Positions 20,283-29,188 of a stretch of DNA of 64,000 nucleotides are shown piece after piece. How positions within the stretch are numbered: position 1 is the stretch's first letter; every line of letters starts with the position of its first letter. The DNA comes from Thermotoga sp. KOL6. Its GTDB lineage: Bacteria; Thermotogota; Thermotogae; Thermotogales; Thermotogaceae. The translations under genes and the position numbers were made by a program. The notes below the pieces were generated by a model that was given only the letters and a program-made list of their open reading frames with translations, had not been told where the DNA came from and ran no database searches. The stretch covers positions 93,374-157,373 of the forward strand of contig NZ_LNDE01000003.1 of assembly GCF_002866025.1 (NCBI RefSeq). The letters run 5' to 3'.

Positions 20283-21587
20283 TTTTATAGTAGGCTCTTT
20301 CACAAGGGGATATTGGAGTGTGTAGCCTGTGAGTCTCATGATGATCCTTGGAATTTCCGTGTTGTCCAAAAATCCTGTGAAGTTTTCCGCTCCAGGGCCA
20401 AAAGCATAAACGGGTACAGGGACACCGGAATGTGATGTGGTAGTCCATCCGACGTTTACTTTTTCGCTTAGAATTTTACCGAGCTCTGCACTTGGTTTTT
20501 TAGAAGCACTGATCCTCTCAAGATCTTCATCGGAAAGGGTCAAACCAAAGTACTCTTTAATAGCTTCTTTGAAACTTTCTTTATCTGCAGTTGAATAGTT
20601 TGCCATGATCCAATCTGCGGTTTTTGTGAATCCTCTGATTTTCTCCACGTCCACCATGTAATCTCCTGCAGAGAGACCAAGTCCTCCCGTTTCATGATCC
20701 GCTGTCACAACAACGAGGGTATCTCCTCTCCTCAAAGCAAAATCGAGCGCAACTTGAACTGCTTTGTCGAACTCGAGAACTTCTTTCCAAACACCGTAAA
20801 CATCGTTGCCATGTGCTTCCCAGTCTATTTGTGAACCCTCAACCATGAGGAAGAAGGGTTCATTATCTTTTGAGAGTATCTCAAGAGCCTTTTCTACCAT
20901 TTCGTAAAGCATGGGTTGGTCACCACTTCTCTCGCTTGCAGGAGCGAGATGACTCGGTGCGAAAAGTGCCAAAACTTTTTCTGCATCCGCTGGTAGTTGC
21001 ATTAGATCAGATTTCGTTGTCACGTAGGCGTATCCTTTTTCCCTTGCTATCTCGATCAAATCGAGTTCGTCGTTTCTCTTTCCACCGAGGCTTTTCGGCA
21101 AGAAATTCGCCCATCCACCGCCCATGACCACGTCTATGGTTTCGCTTTCGATAAGTTGTTTTGCTATTTCATTTTCTTCACCACGACTTTTCACGTGTGC
21201 GTAAAAAGCGGCAGGTGTGGCATGGGTTACTCTACAGGTAACGATGATCCCTGTTTTGACACCGTAAGCTTTTGCCACCTCAAAAATTGTGGGAACTATG
21301 GTTCCATCGGGGAGAATGTTTATCATCCCGTTGTTGGTTTTGAATCCTGAAGCAAGAGCTGTTCCGGCCGCGGCAGAATCAGTTACCCAGCTGTTTGCAG
21401 AGTGTGTTTTCACAAGACCAACGTAAGGAGTTTTCATGAAGGATAGTGGACGACCCTCGATCATGCTTGTGAGATAGGCATGCGCTAACCCCATACCATC
21501 TCCGATGAAGTAGATAACGTTTTTCACCTGTGAGAAGGAAAGGGCGATCGCGAGAATCACAAAAAATAGGACGAACAATCTTCTCAT
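20280..21587 (-). CDS. phoA: Alkaline phosphatase, secreted
   Basis: The mature protein is a metal-dependent phosphomonoesterase of the alkaline phosphatase superfamily. Residues 1-20 (MRRLFVLFFVILAIALSFSQ) are a signal peptide. YFIGDGMGLAHAY carries the first metal Asp, VTDSAAAGTALASG the nucleophilic Ser, and VTADHETGGL the second metal group. The ATG at 21587 has GGAGG 8 bases upstream; a GTG at 21596 overlaps that site and is rejected. The T. maritima homologue is known as a cobalt-requiring alkaline phosphatase. No pho box is evident. The flavin reductase gene lies 54 bases upstream in the same direction. Confidence 0.93.
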   Translation of the reverse strand: MRRLFVLFFVILAIALSFSQVKNVIYFIGDGMGLAHAYLTSMIEGRPLSFMKTPYVGLVKTHSANSWVTDSAAAGTALASGFKTNNGMINILPDGTIVPTIFEVAKAYGVKTGIIVTCRVTHATPAAFYAHVKSRGEENEIAKQLIESETIDVVMGGGWANFLPKSLGGKRNDELDLIEIAREKGYAYVTTKSDLMQLPADAEKVLALFAPSHLAPASERSGDQPMLYEMVEKALEILSKDNEPFFLMVEGSQIDWEAHGNDVYGVWKEVLEFDKAVQVALDFALRRGDTLVVVTADHETGGLGLSAGDYMVDVEKIRGFTKTADWIMANYSTADKESFKEAIKEYFGLTLSDEDLERISASKKPSAELGKILSEKVNVGWTTTSHSGVPVPVYAFGPGAENFTGFLDNTEIPRIIMRLTGYTLQYPLVKEPTIK

Positions 21588-21641
21588 ACCAACCACCTCC
21601 TATCCCCAAGGATAGAAACAACATGTTCAGCGTATTTTAAG

Positions 21642-22100
21642 TTATTTTAAGATCATTAGCGTATGTTCTCCGAAAATAAGAGGTTTTTCATCTTTCAGGA
21701 CCTTTTGTCTTCTGATGTTTCCAATGTACACTATGTGATCTCCTGCTTCGAAACTACCAGATTTCTCGCATTCGAGGTATGCGATAGTCCCTTCCGGAAT
21801 TGGAAGGTTCCCTTCACTCATGGTGTAGGGAAACTTCTTGAACTTATCAACATTCCGCCCTGACACTGTTCCAAAGTATTCTGCAATATCTTTCGCTTCT
21901 TTTCCGAGAACACAAATGGCGAAGGAATCTGTTTTGTCCAACAATTCTCTAGTGTATCTGGTTTTCCCTATTGAAACTGCCACCATCGGAGGTTGCCACG
22001 AGACTCTTGTAACCCATGCTACCGTTATTCCATTGAGTTTACCTTCCACGTTGACAGTGACGATAACCGTTGATGTATAGAATTTCCCCAACGCATCCAT
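21642..22100 (-). CDS. Flavin reductase-like FMN-binding protein
   Basis: A 152-residue split-barrel flavin reductase domain protein: GKFYTSTVIVTV, NGITVAWVTRVSWQPPMVAVSI, SFAICVLGKEAKDIAEYFG and HIVYIGNI match the family that binds FMN as a homodimer and reduces it with NAD(P)H. The ATG at 22100 stands 8 bases after AGGGGGG; the GTG at 22109 overlaps that site. The physiological partner is unknown. It is divergent from the RemA-like gene. Confidence 0.88.
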   Translation of the reverse strand: MDALGKFYTSTVIVTVNVEGKLNGITVAWVTRVSWQPPMVAVSIGKTRYTRELLDKTDSFAICVLGKEAKDIAEYFGTVSGRNVDKFKKFPYTMSEGNLPIPEGTIAYLECEKSGSFEAGDHIVYIGNIRRQKVLKDEKPLIFGEHTLMILK

Positions 22101-22125
22101 TTCTTTCACCCCCCCTGAAGATGGT

Positions 22126-22153
22126 ATTATACACCATAGTGGAGGTGGGACAA
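22126..22153 (-). promoter_or_regulatory. Possible promoter of the flavin reductase gene
   Basis: On the - strand TTGTCC (22148-22153), a 16-base spacer and a perfect TATAAT (22126-22131) lead into the AGGGGGG ribosome site. The -35 box overlaps the start of the divergent gene. Confidence 0.5.
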
Positions 22154-22398
22154 TGAGTTTTGTCTCTTTTGGAAGAAAAGTATTCCTTCCCAGGGAAAGA
22201 GTGATGGCGGTGATGCCTGTCAGTGCTGTTGTGGCGAAAAAGATAAAAGATGTGGATTTCTATGCAAATAAAATAATAAATGCAACGTTTGGTAAACAGG
22301 CGAAGACGGCCGTTGTGATGGACAGTGGTCATGTAATTCTCATACCTACGAGATACAAAATAGCAGTTCGTGCCATATGGGGGCGGAGAAAGAAATGA
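22153..22398 (+). CDS. DUF370 / RemA-like DNA-binding protein
   Basis: An 81-residue protein in the DUF370 family: VSFGRKVFLPRERVMAVMPV, KTAVVMDSGHVILIPT and the basic end [11 protein letters not shown]. Members of this family include RemA and RemB of Bacillus subtilis, DNA-binding regulators of biofilm matrix genes. Which genes it controls here is unknown. It has GTGGAGGTGGG upstream and overlaps lgt by ATGA, so it is coupled with lgt. Confidence 0.8.
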   Translation: MSFVSFGRKVFLPRERVMAVMPVSAVVAKKIKDVDFYANKIINATFGKQAKTAVVMDSGHVILIPTRYKIAVRAIWGRRKK

Positions 22399-23264
22399 GA
22401 AAAATACTTATTTCGCTTGTTGTACTTTTCGGAGTCGTTTTTTTGTCGATTTTCCTAGCGAAAGTTTTCAGTGGTGAGATCTTGGTAAAACGGTACATTT
22501 TTAGGATAGGAAATTTCGAACTTCGTTGGTATTCAACTTTGATTCTCTCTGGTTTTCTGATCAGCTATTTCGTCGCTAGAAGAAGGGCTAGCAGAGAAGG
22601 TATCAACGTTGAAGAGTTCGATGAACTCGTTTTTTACGGTGTGATCTTCGGAATTATAGGTGCACGGCTTTATTATGTTCTTTTCAATCTAAGGTATTAC
22701 AGAGATTTTTGGAGTGTTCTGAAAGTCTGGGAAGGCGGGCTCGCTATACACGGTGCAATAATTGGTGCTTTGCTGACAGGATTTCTTTATGTTCTCTTAA
22801 AGAAACCGTCTTTTTCTTTTCTCCAGGCAACTGATCTTTTCACATCCGTTCTTCCGTTAGGGCAAGCTATAGGAAGGTGGGGAAATTTCTTCAACTATGA
22901 GGCTTTTGGGGTACCGACGAATCTTCCTTGGAAAATGTTCGTTCCGGAACCCTATAGACCTCTTGTATACAAAGATTACGCATTTTTTCATCCAACGTTC
23001 CTGTACGAATCTTTGTGGGATCTCGCAGTGTTTTTTATTTTAAGTGCTTTCTACAGAAAATATCGCGAAAAGCCAGGGGAGGTCACTTGTCTCTACTTTG
23101 TTCTCTATTCTCTCGGTAGGATCGCTGTGGAAAGATTGAGAGTAGATAGTTTGATGCTGGGAGATATAAAGGCCGCCCAGCTTTTGAGTGCGATATTGAT
23201 ATTGCTCGGTTTCATGGGATTTATACTTCTAAGACTTTCGAAAGTATCAAAAACAGCTTTTTGA
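22395..23264 (+). CDS. lgt: Prolipoprotein diacylglyceryl transferase
   Basis: Lgt attaches diacylglycerol to the lipobox cysteine of prolipoproteins. It is an inner-membrane protein with about seven hydrophobic segments. Visible motifs are [39 protein letters not shown] (family His), [17 protein letters not shown] (the Lgt signature with Arg, Asn, Glu) and [11 protein letters not shown]. The ATG at 22395 forms ATGA with the previous stop and has GGCGGAG upstream; the ATG at 22377 is inside the previous gene with no ribosome site. The 3' end overlaps the convergent XTP pyrophosphatase by 44 bases. A lipobox protein is present at 53483. Confidence 0.95.
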   Translation: MRKILISLVVLFGVVFLSIFLAKVFSGEILVKRYIFRIGNFELRWYSTLILSGFLISYFVARRRASREGINVEEFDELVFYGVIFGIIGARLYYVLFNLRYYRDFWSVLKVWEGGLAIHGAIIGALLTGFLYVLLKKPSFSFLQATDLFTSVLPLGQAIGRWGNFFNYEAFGVPTNLPWKMFVPEPYRPLVYKDYAFFHPTFLYESLWDLAVFFILSAFYRKYREKPGEVTCLYFVLYSLGRIAVERLRVDSLMLGDIKAAQLLSAILILLGFMGFILLRLSKVSKTAF

Positions 23265-23799
23265 AAGCTTGTGCCCTATGACTTAGTTTTTTCTTGAGAT
23301 GAGGAATTTCTCCAAACGTTCTGTCGAAACCATCCGGAACGAAAAATGGGTCGTATCCAAATCCTCCATTTCCCCTTATTTCTTCGGCAATCTTTCCTTC
23401 TACCCTACCTTCTACAGAAACGAGAATGTTTTTCAAAGGGTCGAAGAAAGTTGCACTGCAGACGAAAGCAGCTCTTCTGTCTTTTCCTTCTAACATCCTT
23501 AAGATGGTCTTCATTTTATCCTTGTATGAATAGTCTTCCATGAATCTAGCGGACATAACTCCCGGGAAATTTCCTAGTGAATATATCACCAGTCCTGAAT
23601 CATCAGCAATCACAGGTTGCTTGAGTTTTTTTCCATAAACGATAGCTTTTTTCACAGAATTTTCCAGAAATGTTTCTCCGTCTTCCACTACCTCGATTTT
23701 CTCTGGGGAAGGAAGTAAATCTATCCACTCTGGAGCGATTTCTTTTATTTCCTCAACCTTGTGAGTGTTTGTGGTAGCAATATAAACAAGCGTTTTCAC
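23221..23799 (-). CDS. rdgB: XTP/dITP pyrophosphatase (RdgB/HAM1 family)
   Basis: This enzyme hydrolyses XTP, ITP and dITP to monophosphates and keeps deaminated purines out of nucleic acids. The start is the GTG at 23799 with AAAGGAGG 10 bases upstream, giving 192 residues beginning [18 protein letters not shown]. The motif TTN-HK binds substrate; [35 protein letters not shown] and [13 protein letters not shown] are the family blocks, and [11 protein letters not shown] closes the active site. The longer upstream frame has no family similarity and is rejected. The end overlaps lgt on the opposite strand by 44 bases. Confidence 0.94.
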   Translation of the reverse strand: MKTLVYIATTNTHKVEEIKEIAPEWIDLLPSPEKIEVVEDGETFLENSVKKAIVYGKKLKQPVIADDSGLVIYSLGNFPGVMSARFMEDYSYKDKMKTILRMLEGKDRRAAFVCSATFFDPLKNILVSVEGRVEGKIAEEIRGNGGFGYDPFFVPDGFDRTFGEIPHLKKKLSHRAQAFKKLFLILSKVLEV

Positions 23800-23913
23800 G
23801 GCAGCTTTTCCTCCTTTCGACTTTGATCTTATTTTACCTGAAAAAATTTTCGACCTTTGGAAAATTGGTTGTAGAATATGTTTTGGATCGGAAACGGAAA
23901 GGAGGGAAGAATT

Positions 23914-24462
23914 TTGAAAAAGGCCTGGGTGAAGGCGTTGGTGTTGGACAGGATCAGCAACACACCAGTAGTTGTCCTTGGTATAGAAGGGACAAACAAA
24001 GTGCTTCCCATATGGATAGGTGCTTGTGAAGCGCACGCTCTGGCATTGGCTTTAGAAAAAATGGATTTTCCTCGTCCTTTAACCCACGATCTCTTGCTTA
24101 GTGTTTTGGAATCACTCGAGGCACGAGCAGAGAAAGTGATAATTCACTCTTTGAAAGATAACACCTTCTACGCCACCTTGGTTTTGAGAGATCTCACATA
24201 CACCGATGAAGAAGACGAAGAAGCAGCACTCATTGAAATCGATTCTCGACCTTCCGACGCGATAGTTTTGGCAGTTAAAACGGGAGTACCCATTTTCATC
24301 TCTGATAACTTGGTGGAAAAACATGCGATCGAACTGGAGATAGGAGAGGACCAGGATGAAGAGGAAGAATTCAAAAAGTTCGTTGAAAATCTAAACATTG
24401 ATGCCTTCAAGCAGATGATAGAGAAGAAGAGGGAAGAAGATGAAGAAGAAAATGACGATTGA
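23914..24462 (+). CDS. Bifunctional nuclease family (DUF151/BFN) protein
   Basis: Homologue of T. maritima TM0160, a DUF151 protein of known structure. BFN proteins have been reported to cleave DNA and RNA in plants; the bacterial role is unsettled. Family blocks are [41 protein letters not shown] and [20 protein letters not shown], followed by a strongly acidic tail (about 150-182). The start is TTG at 23914, 8 bases after AAAGGAGG; the ATG at 23878 lies upstream of that site and is rejected. It overlaps the prenyl synthase by 23 bases. Confidence 0.88.
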   Translation: MKKAWVKALVLDRISNTPVVVLGIEGTNKVLPIWIGACEAHALALALEKMDFPRPLTHDLLLSVLESLEARAEKVIIHSLKDNTFYATLVLRDLTYTDEEDEEAALIEIDSRPSDAIVLAVKTGVPIFISDNLVEKHAIELEIGEDQDEEEEFKKFVENLNIDAFKQMIEKKREEDEEENDD

Positions 24463-25261
24463 ATCTAAAATAAAAGAAGCTTTGCACCCTCATTGGAACC
24501 TACTCACAGAAGAAGCGATGCTTTATTCAGCAACTGCTGGTGGAAAGAGAATTCGTCCTCTCCTCCTCCTAACCGTTGGTGAAGATATTGGTGTGGATGA
24601 AAAAGAACTACTGGATGTGGCAGTAGCTGTGGAACTCTTTCATACAGCTTCTCTCATACACGATGATCTCCCACCGATAGATAACGCGAATTTTCGCAGA
24701 GGAAAGCCTACTTGTCACAGGGTGTACGGTGAAGGTATAGCACTACTTGCGGGCGACGGGCTTTTCTTCTTGGCCTTTTCTCGAATAGCAAAAGTTGGTA
24801 TACCAAAGCTTTTTGAAGAGTTCTCGGAGATGGCTTACAAGCTTCTCCTTGGAGAAGCTATGGATGTTGAATTCGAAAGAGGTGAAAGAGAAATCTCTAC
24901 AGAGATTGTGGAGAAAATGTACTCTTTTAAAACAGGGGCTTTGTTCGCCTTTTGTTTTTCGGCTCCGTTCATTTTGAAGAAACACGAGTATTCTCTTATG
25001 AAAGAGATGGGCGAGAAATTCGGAGTAGCTTTTCAAATATACGACGACTTGAAGGATGTGTTGGGTTCCTTCGAAAAATTGGGAAAAGATGTTGGAAAGG
25101 ATGTGAAAAAGGTTACGCTCGTCAAAAAGATGGGAATTCAGAAGGCTCGATCGCTTGCCGATAAATATTACGACGAGGTTCTGGAATTTGTGAAATCAGA
25201 AGGATTACATAAGACGCTCAGGCTTCTGAAAGATCTAAAGAAAGTGGTGGAGGAGAGATGA
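24440..25261 (+). CDS. Short-chain polyprenyl (farnesyl/geranylgeranyl) diphosphate synthase
   Basis: The enzyme condenses IPP with allylic diphosphates. GGKRIRPLLLL binds diphosphate; HDDLPPIDNANFRRGKPTCH holds the first Asp motif as DDxxxxD, the bacterial type-II FPPS spacing; QIYDDLKD holds the second motif (DDxxD). With 273 residues it has the FPPS/GGPPS size. In bacterial FPPS the residues at positions 4 and 5 before the first motif set chain length; here these are small/polar (SLIHDD), so product length is not certain. ATG at 24440 (MKKKMTIE) agrees with the T. maritima homologue I recall. It overlaps both neighbours. Confidence 0.9.
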   Translation: MKKKMTIESKIKEALHPHWNLLTEEAMLYSATAGGKRIRPLLLLTVGEDIGVDEKELLDVAVAVELFHTASLIHDDLPPIDNANFRRGKPTCHRVYGEGIALLAGDGLFFLAFSRIAKVGIPKLFEEFSEMAYKLLLGEAMDVEFERGEREISTEIVEKMYSFKTGALFAFCFSAPFILKKHEYSLMKEMGEKFGVAFQIYDDLKDVLGSFEKLGKDVGKDVKKVTLVKKMGIQKARSLADKYYDEVLEFVKSEGLHKTLRLLKDLKKVVEER

Positions 25262-27579
25262 ATTTTCTGAAAAGATTGTTGAGTACATTATTGAAGCGAA
25301 GAGTTCTTCTTTTCTCGCTTGTGGGCATCTTAGTAGCGGTGATTGTTTTTGTTGTTCTCTTTCGGGAAGAAAGCTCCTTGAAAGTGGGAAAGGAAGGGGC
25401 AGAATCTGGTTTTGTCAACCTGAGGGTAGAAATTCCACGCGGGGCATTCGGGAAGCAAAAATTACTGAAAATAACACGAATATCCAGTGAGGAAAGAAAA
25501 AAATATCCTGATGTTTTTATTGGGGATCTTTACAAGGTTGAATTTGCAGATGGTGTTAACGAATTTGCTTTGAAACCTATCCGTCTAAAGTATTACTTCG
25601 ATTCCAGATACTTCAGAGGGGAGAATTACAACAATCTTGCTCTTGCCTACGTAACAGAAGATGGCGGTTACAGAATCATACCGGGTTCAATGATAGGAAA
25701 GGATGAAAGGGGTTATTTTGTAGAAGCTTTCACTTATCACCTATCTGTCTTCGGCTTGATTATGAAAGTTGCTGGTTTTCAAAAACATGGAATAGAACTT
25801 CTGAGAGAGGCTGTGAGTAGCTATGCGCCAGCTGTTCTTGTCGTGCCAGGAGAGGATCCCACATTTAGAGGGAATGTTGGGGATAGCAATATTTGGGAAG
25901 CGATTTTTCCGGACAGAACGCTCATGGCCTATAATTATGCTTTGTACGATTCTAGGTCTTTTTCTTACAGTGAGATGTACAGAGAATTCATCAGAAAGGA
26001 AGGACGAAGGTGTTTCATCGATTTCGAAGCAGATTTTCTCTCGCAAGAGTTGACCAAATATTCACAGTATGAGTTTGATATTCTCGCCCATGGAACTGGT
26101 GGCTTAATAGTTCTAAGGATGTTACAACGTCATCCTGAAGTGAGGAATGTTAGAAAGATAGTTCTTCTTTCCACACCAGTGCAGGGTACTAATGTTGTGA
26201 ATCCTCTCTATTTTTCTTCGATGTTTTTCGGAAAGGATCCGGAGGTGCTCAGTGATATTTTAGGAGTTGAGTGGACAAAACTAAAAATGATGATTTTGCA
26301 CATAAAGAATCTGATAGACACTCTTGGTGAAGTAGCATTGGATATTCTGCCAGATTCTTCCTTAATAAAGGAGCTAGAAAACTTCAAAAGAGACGATGTG
26401 GAGATATTTTCAATATGTGGTGATACCCCTCCTTATGAAGTTGATGTTTCAGGAACGGAGTTGGAAAAGTTCTATCCTGAGTTCGTGAAAGGAAAAGGAG
26501 ACGGTTTCGTTTCCGCTCGATCCTGTGAGATTGGTGAGTCTTTCCAACTGAAGGGTAGCTTCTACGACCTTTATTCGCGGGAAGAAAACATATCTCAACT
26601 GAAAAGGTTGTTGGGTTACGAAAAGCGGGCTTTTCCTGGTTTCAAAGACGATACTTATGTTGAGTATCTTCCCGTACAGAATCCGGAACGCTTTCCAGAG
26701 AGTGAAGAGTCAAAGAGTTCAGAGGGCAAGATTATGAAACCGAAAGGTGAGGAATCGATATTTCCAGGAACGTTCCAGGTGTCGATGTTTCTGAAAAAGC
26801 TCAAATCCTTGCAACTTCCGTCTTATACAACAGGAATTACACTTGGAAGCGAGGCGTACATCGTAGCGGGTCATGCGATTCTGAAGTGGGACAAGGAGAT
26901 GTTCAGGGGAGAAATCATGTTTTTCAAGAAAGTGAGTGACTTTGCATCTTTTCTGAGTGACGGCGATATTTTCTTGATAGACACGGTGGGAATAAAGAAA
27001 TTTGCTCCCTTTCCTTTGGATAGAGATATAGAGGATGCCATGATGATCAAGGATAAGATCCTCTACGCGAGAATGGTTCCGAGTGGTGTGAGGTATTATC
27101 TTTTCGAGAATGGCAAAGAAACTCTCCTAGCCACATCTCCTGGTTTTAAAACGAAGATAAAATCGGAAAATGGAAAATTCTTTCTTTTGACGGATAAAGA
27201 AGTTATAGTGTTGGACAGCGATTTCAGTGAAAAAGAGAGAATTCTGAGCTCACTGCTCAGTGAAAATGAGGAAATAGTTGATGCAACGTTTGTGAGTGAT
27301 TCAGTCTATGTTCTTTCGAGTGGTGGAACGATAGCTCGTGTCTCCAATGAGAATTTTGAAATAAGGCATCTGAGAGTCCACACTCCAAAGAAGATTCTCA
27401 ACTTTGGAAACGATATCCTGGTTGTGGGAGAACATGCTTTGATAGATGTAACGAATGGTATCGTTCAGCCTTTCGAGAGGAAAATTTTGGATGCCTTTAC
27501 GGGTAACGATAGCCTTTTTATCGTGTTTGAAGAGAGGGTGGGAGTATCGGTGGAAGAGTGGAGAAGAACAGGAATTTAG
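25258..27579 (+). CDS. Membrane-anchored protein with degenerate alpha/beta-hydrolase domain
   Basis: A 773-residue protein without a clear family name. Residues 14-36 form an N-terminal anchor. Residues about 50-165 read as a ZU5-like beta domain (VNLRVEIPRGAFGKQKLLKI). Residues about 190-470 follow lipases of the PGAP1/LCAT type: VLVVPGEDPTF, then FDILAHGTGGLIVLRML, then IVLLSTPVQGTN. In active enzymes the elbow is GHSxGG; here residue 279 is Gly in place of the nucleophilic Ser. Residues about 510-770 have repeated beta-strand blocks that could form a propeller-like domain. An active esterase is thus unlikely. It sits in an overlapping operon (ATGA with the prenyl synthase, 22 bases with the TPR gene), pointing to an envelope role. 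Confidence 0.7.
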   Translation: MNFLKRLLSTLLKRRVLLFSLVGILVAVIVFVVLFREESSLKVGKEGAESGFVNLRVEIPRGAFGKQKLLKITRISSEERKKYPDVFIGDLYKVEFADGVNEFALKPIRLKYYFDSRYFRGENYNNLALAYVTEDGGYRIIPGSMIGKDERGYFVEAFTYHLSVFGLIMKVAGFQKHGIELLREAVSSYAPAVLVVPGEDPTFRGNVGDSNIWEAIFPDRTLMAYNYALYDSRSFSYSEMYREFIRKEGRRCFIDFEADFLSQELTKYSQYEFDILAHGTGGLIVLRMLQRHPEVRNVRKIVLLSTPVQGTNVVNPLYFSSMFFGKDPEVLSDILGVEWTKLKMMILHIKNLIDTLGEVALDILPDSSLIKELENFKRDDVEIFSICGDTPPYEVDVSGTELEKFYPEFVKGKGDGFVSARSCEIGESFQLKGSFYDLYSREENISQLKRLLGYEKRAFPGFKDDTYVEYLPVQNPERFPESEESKSSEGKIMKPKGEESIFPGTFQVSMFLKKLKSLQLPSYTTGITLGSEAYIVAGHAILKWDKEMFRGEIMFFKKVSDFASFLSDGDIFLIDTVGIKKFAPFPLDRDIEDAMMIKDKILYARMVPSGVRYYLFENGKETLLATSPGFKTKIKSENGKFFLLTDKEVIVLDSDFSEKERILSSLLSENEEIVDATFVSDSVYVLSSGGTIARVSNENFEIRHLRVHTPKKILNFGNDILVVGEHALIDVTNGIVQPFERKILDAFTGNDSLFIVFEERVGVSVEEWRRTGI

Positions 27580-28406
27580 TGACCTTAATATTGTTATTAT
27601 TTTCTCTCATAGTATTGGCCAGCGATCTTTACACAAACGCTTTGGGAGCTTATATCAGCGGGGATTATAAAAGAGCTCTTGAGCTTTTCGAGGAAGCCCT
27701 TCAGGAAGACCCCACTATTGAAGAGAGAGATCCATTTGTAAAACTAAAAATGGGAATATGCGCTTATGCGATAGGTGATTACGAGAAAGCAAGAGCGTAT
27801 TTGTCGAGTTTCCCAGATAACGTAATAGCCCAAGAGATTCTCAAAAAACTAAACGTGACTGAAGAGGAGTGGGAAAAGTATGTAAAAGCCAAAGCTCCTA
27901 TCGAGAAACAGGAAAGTGAGAAAACCTCCATAAAACCTTCAATATGGATGCTCGTCGTAGTTTCAGGGGGAACTTTTGTTGTGGTTTACTTCTTGCAACG
28001 GTTGATTGTTACTCGTTTGTTGAAAAAACCTAAAGTTGAAGAAGTCATTGAAGAAAGGCATGAGGAGATCGAGGAAGAACCAGAGGCAGTTTTGAAAGAG
28101 CCTCCCCTTTCAAAAGGTGAAGAAAAGCTAGAGGAAAAATTGGACGTTCTCGAAGAACTTCTCGGAGGGATTGAAGAGAAAAGAGGGAAGGCAACCGAGG
28201 GAGAAGATGTAGACGTAGATGAAGTTCTGAAGAAAGCTAAAGCGATTCTTGAAAGTTCAGAAGAAGTGCCAGATGATAAAACAGCCGAGGAGATCAATTT
28301 GGATGTAGACGAGGTTCTCAAGGAACTTGAATCGAAGGAACAATACGATGAGGAAGATGCTAAAAAATTAGTCCTTGTTCTGAAGAAAAAACTCGAGGAG
28401 GAATAG
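27558..28406 (+). CDS. TPR-containing membrane protein with acidic tail
   Basis: A 282-residue protein of unknown function. Residues 7-22 are a hydrophobic signal or anchor; about 26-105 carry TPR-like helices (GAYISGDYKRALELFEEALQ, then GICAYAIGDYEKARAYL); about 128-147 form a second membrane segment (WMLVVVSGGTFVVVYFL). The rest is a very acidic, helical tail with two copies of DVDEVLKK/DVDEVLKE. The GTG start lies within the preceding gene. TPRs suggest it scaffolds other proteins, perhaps the hydrolase-like protein encoded just upstream. Confidence 0.7.
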   Translation: MEKNRNLVTLILLLFSLIVLASDLYTNALGAYISGDYKRALELFEEALQEDPTIEERDPFVKLKMGICAYAIGDYEKARAYLSSFPDNVIAQEILKKLNVTEEEWEKYVKAKAPIEKQESEKTSIKPSIWMLVVVSGGTFVVVYFLQRLIVTRLLKKPKVEEVIEERHEEIEEEPEAVLKEPPLSKGEEKLEEKLDVLEELLGGIEEKRGKATEGEDVDVDEVLKKAKAILESSEEVPDDKTAEEINLDVDEVLKELESKEQYDEEDAKKLVLVLKKKLEEE

Positions 28407-28408
28407 AG

Positions 28409-29188
28409 GTGTGGTACCTCCTTTCCGGGATCCTCATGGGGATAGCAAACGTCGTTCCTGGTGTGAGTGGGGGAACGATAGCAGTTTTGATGGGAATATA
28501 CGATAAGCTTATAGAGGCGGTTGATTCTCTTGTCTCCAGAGATTTCAAATCTTTGAGAATACTTCTTCCCGTTGGATTTGGCATTCTTGGAGGGATCTTT
28601 GGTTTCGCCAGTTTTCTCGAATATTCTTTAAGTAATTACCCTGTTCCCACACGCTTTTTCTTTGTTGGGCTTGTCGTTGTAAGTTTCATAAAAGCAAAGG
28701 GGTTCTTCCGTTTTAATAGGAAGAATTTGATACTCGTTCTCATCGGGATTGTGTGTGTTCTGCTACTTAATTTGATGAACAAGGGGGAGAGCAAAGAAAA
28801 TCTCCTTTTCCTGTTGTTGGGTGGGTTTGTAGCAGCGATAGCTATGGTGATACCCGGTATAAGTGGATCCTTGATCCTACTGATACTGGGTGTTTATGAT
28901 TCTGTTCTTTCAATGGTTTCTCATCTTATTGTGGGAAAATTACTGATTTTTTCTTTGGGGGCAGCTTTGGGGTTGATAGTTTCTATAAAAGTCATGAAAT
29001 TCTTTCTGAAAAATTTCAAGGAAGAAACGTACAGTTTCATAGGAGGGATGATTGTAGCATCTCTTTACGAGGTGTTGCCAAAAAACATGGTTTCGGGAGA
29101 TATTCCTTTCTCAATCCTGAGTTTTATCCTATCTCTAATTTTGGGGATTGGTCTTTTGAAAGTGGAAAAAAAGCTATCTGCGACTTAA
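28409..29188 (+). CDS. DUF368 membrane protein (PopT-like undecaprenyl phosphate translocase)
   Basis: A 259-residue polytopic protein with the twice-repeated DUF368 signature: NVVPGVSGGTIAVLMGIYDKLI near the start, and AMVIPGISGSLILLILGVYDSVL near residue 150. DUF368 proteins (PopT) have recently been shown to recycle undecaprenyl phosphate across the membrane in other bacteria; transfer of this role to Thermotoga is inference. The start is GTG two bases after the TPR gene. It lies in the same operon as a polyprenyl diphosphate synthase, which fits a lipid-carrier theme. The end overlaps ruvA on the other strand by 15 bases. Confidence 0.85.
   Translation: MWYLLSGILMGIANVVPGVSGGTIAVLMGIYDKLIEAVDSLVSRDFKSLRILLPVGFGILGGIFGFASFLEYSLSNYPVPTRFFFVGLVVVSFIKAKGFFRFNRKNLILVLIGIVCVLLLNLMNKGESKENLLFLLLGGFVAAIAMVIPGISGSLILLILGVYDSVLSMVSHLIVGKLLIFSLGAALGLIVSIKVMKFFLKNFKEETYSFIGGMIVASLYEVLPKNMVSGDIPFSILSFILSLILGIGLLKVEKKLSAT

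Noticed and set aside
23800..24036. Longer N-terminus of the XTP pyrophosphatase
   Set aside because: The extra residues match nothing, overlap the divergent bfn gene and lie upstream of a good ribosome site with GTG.
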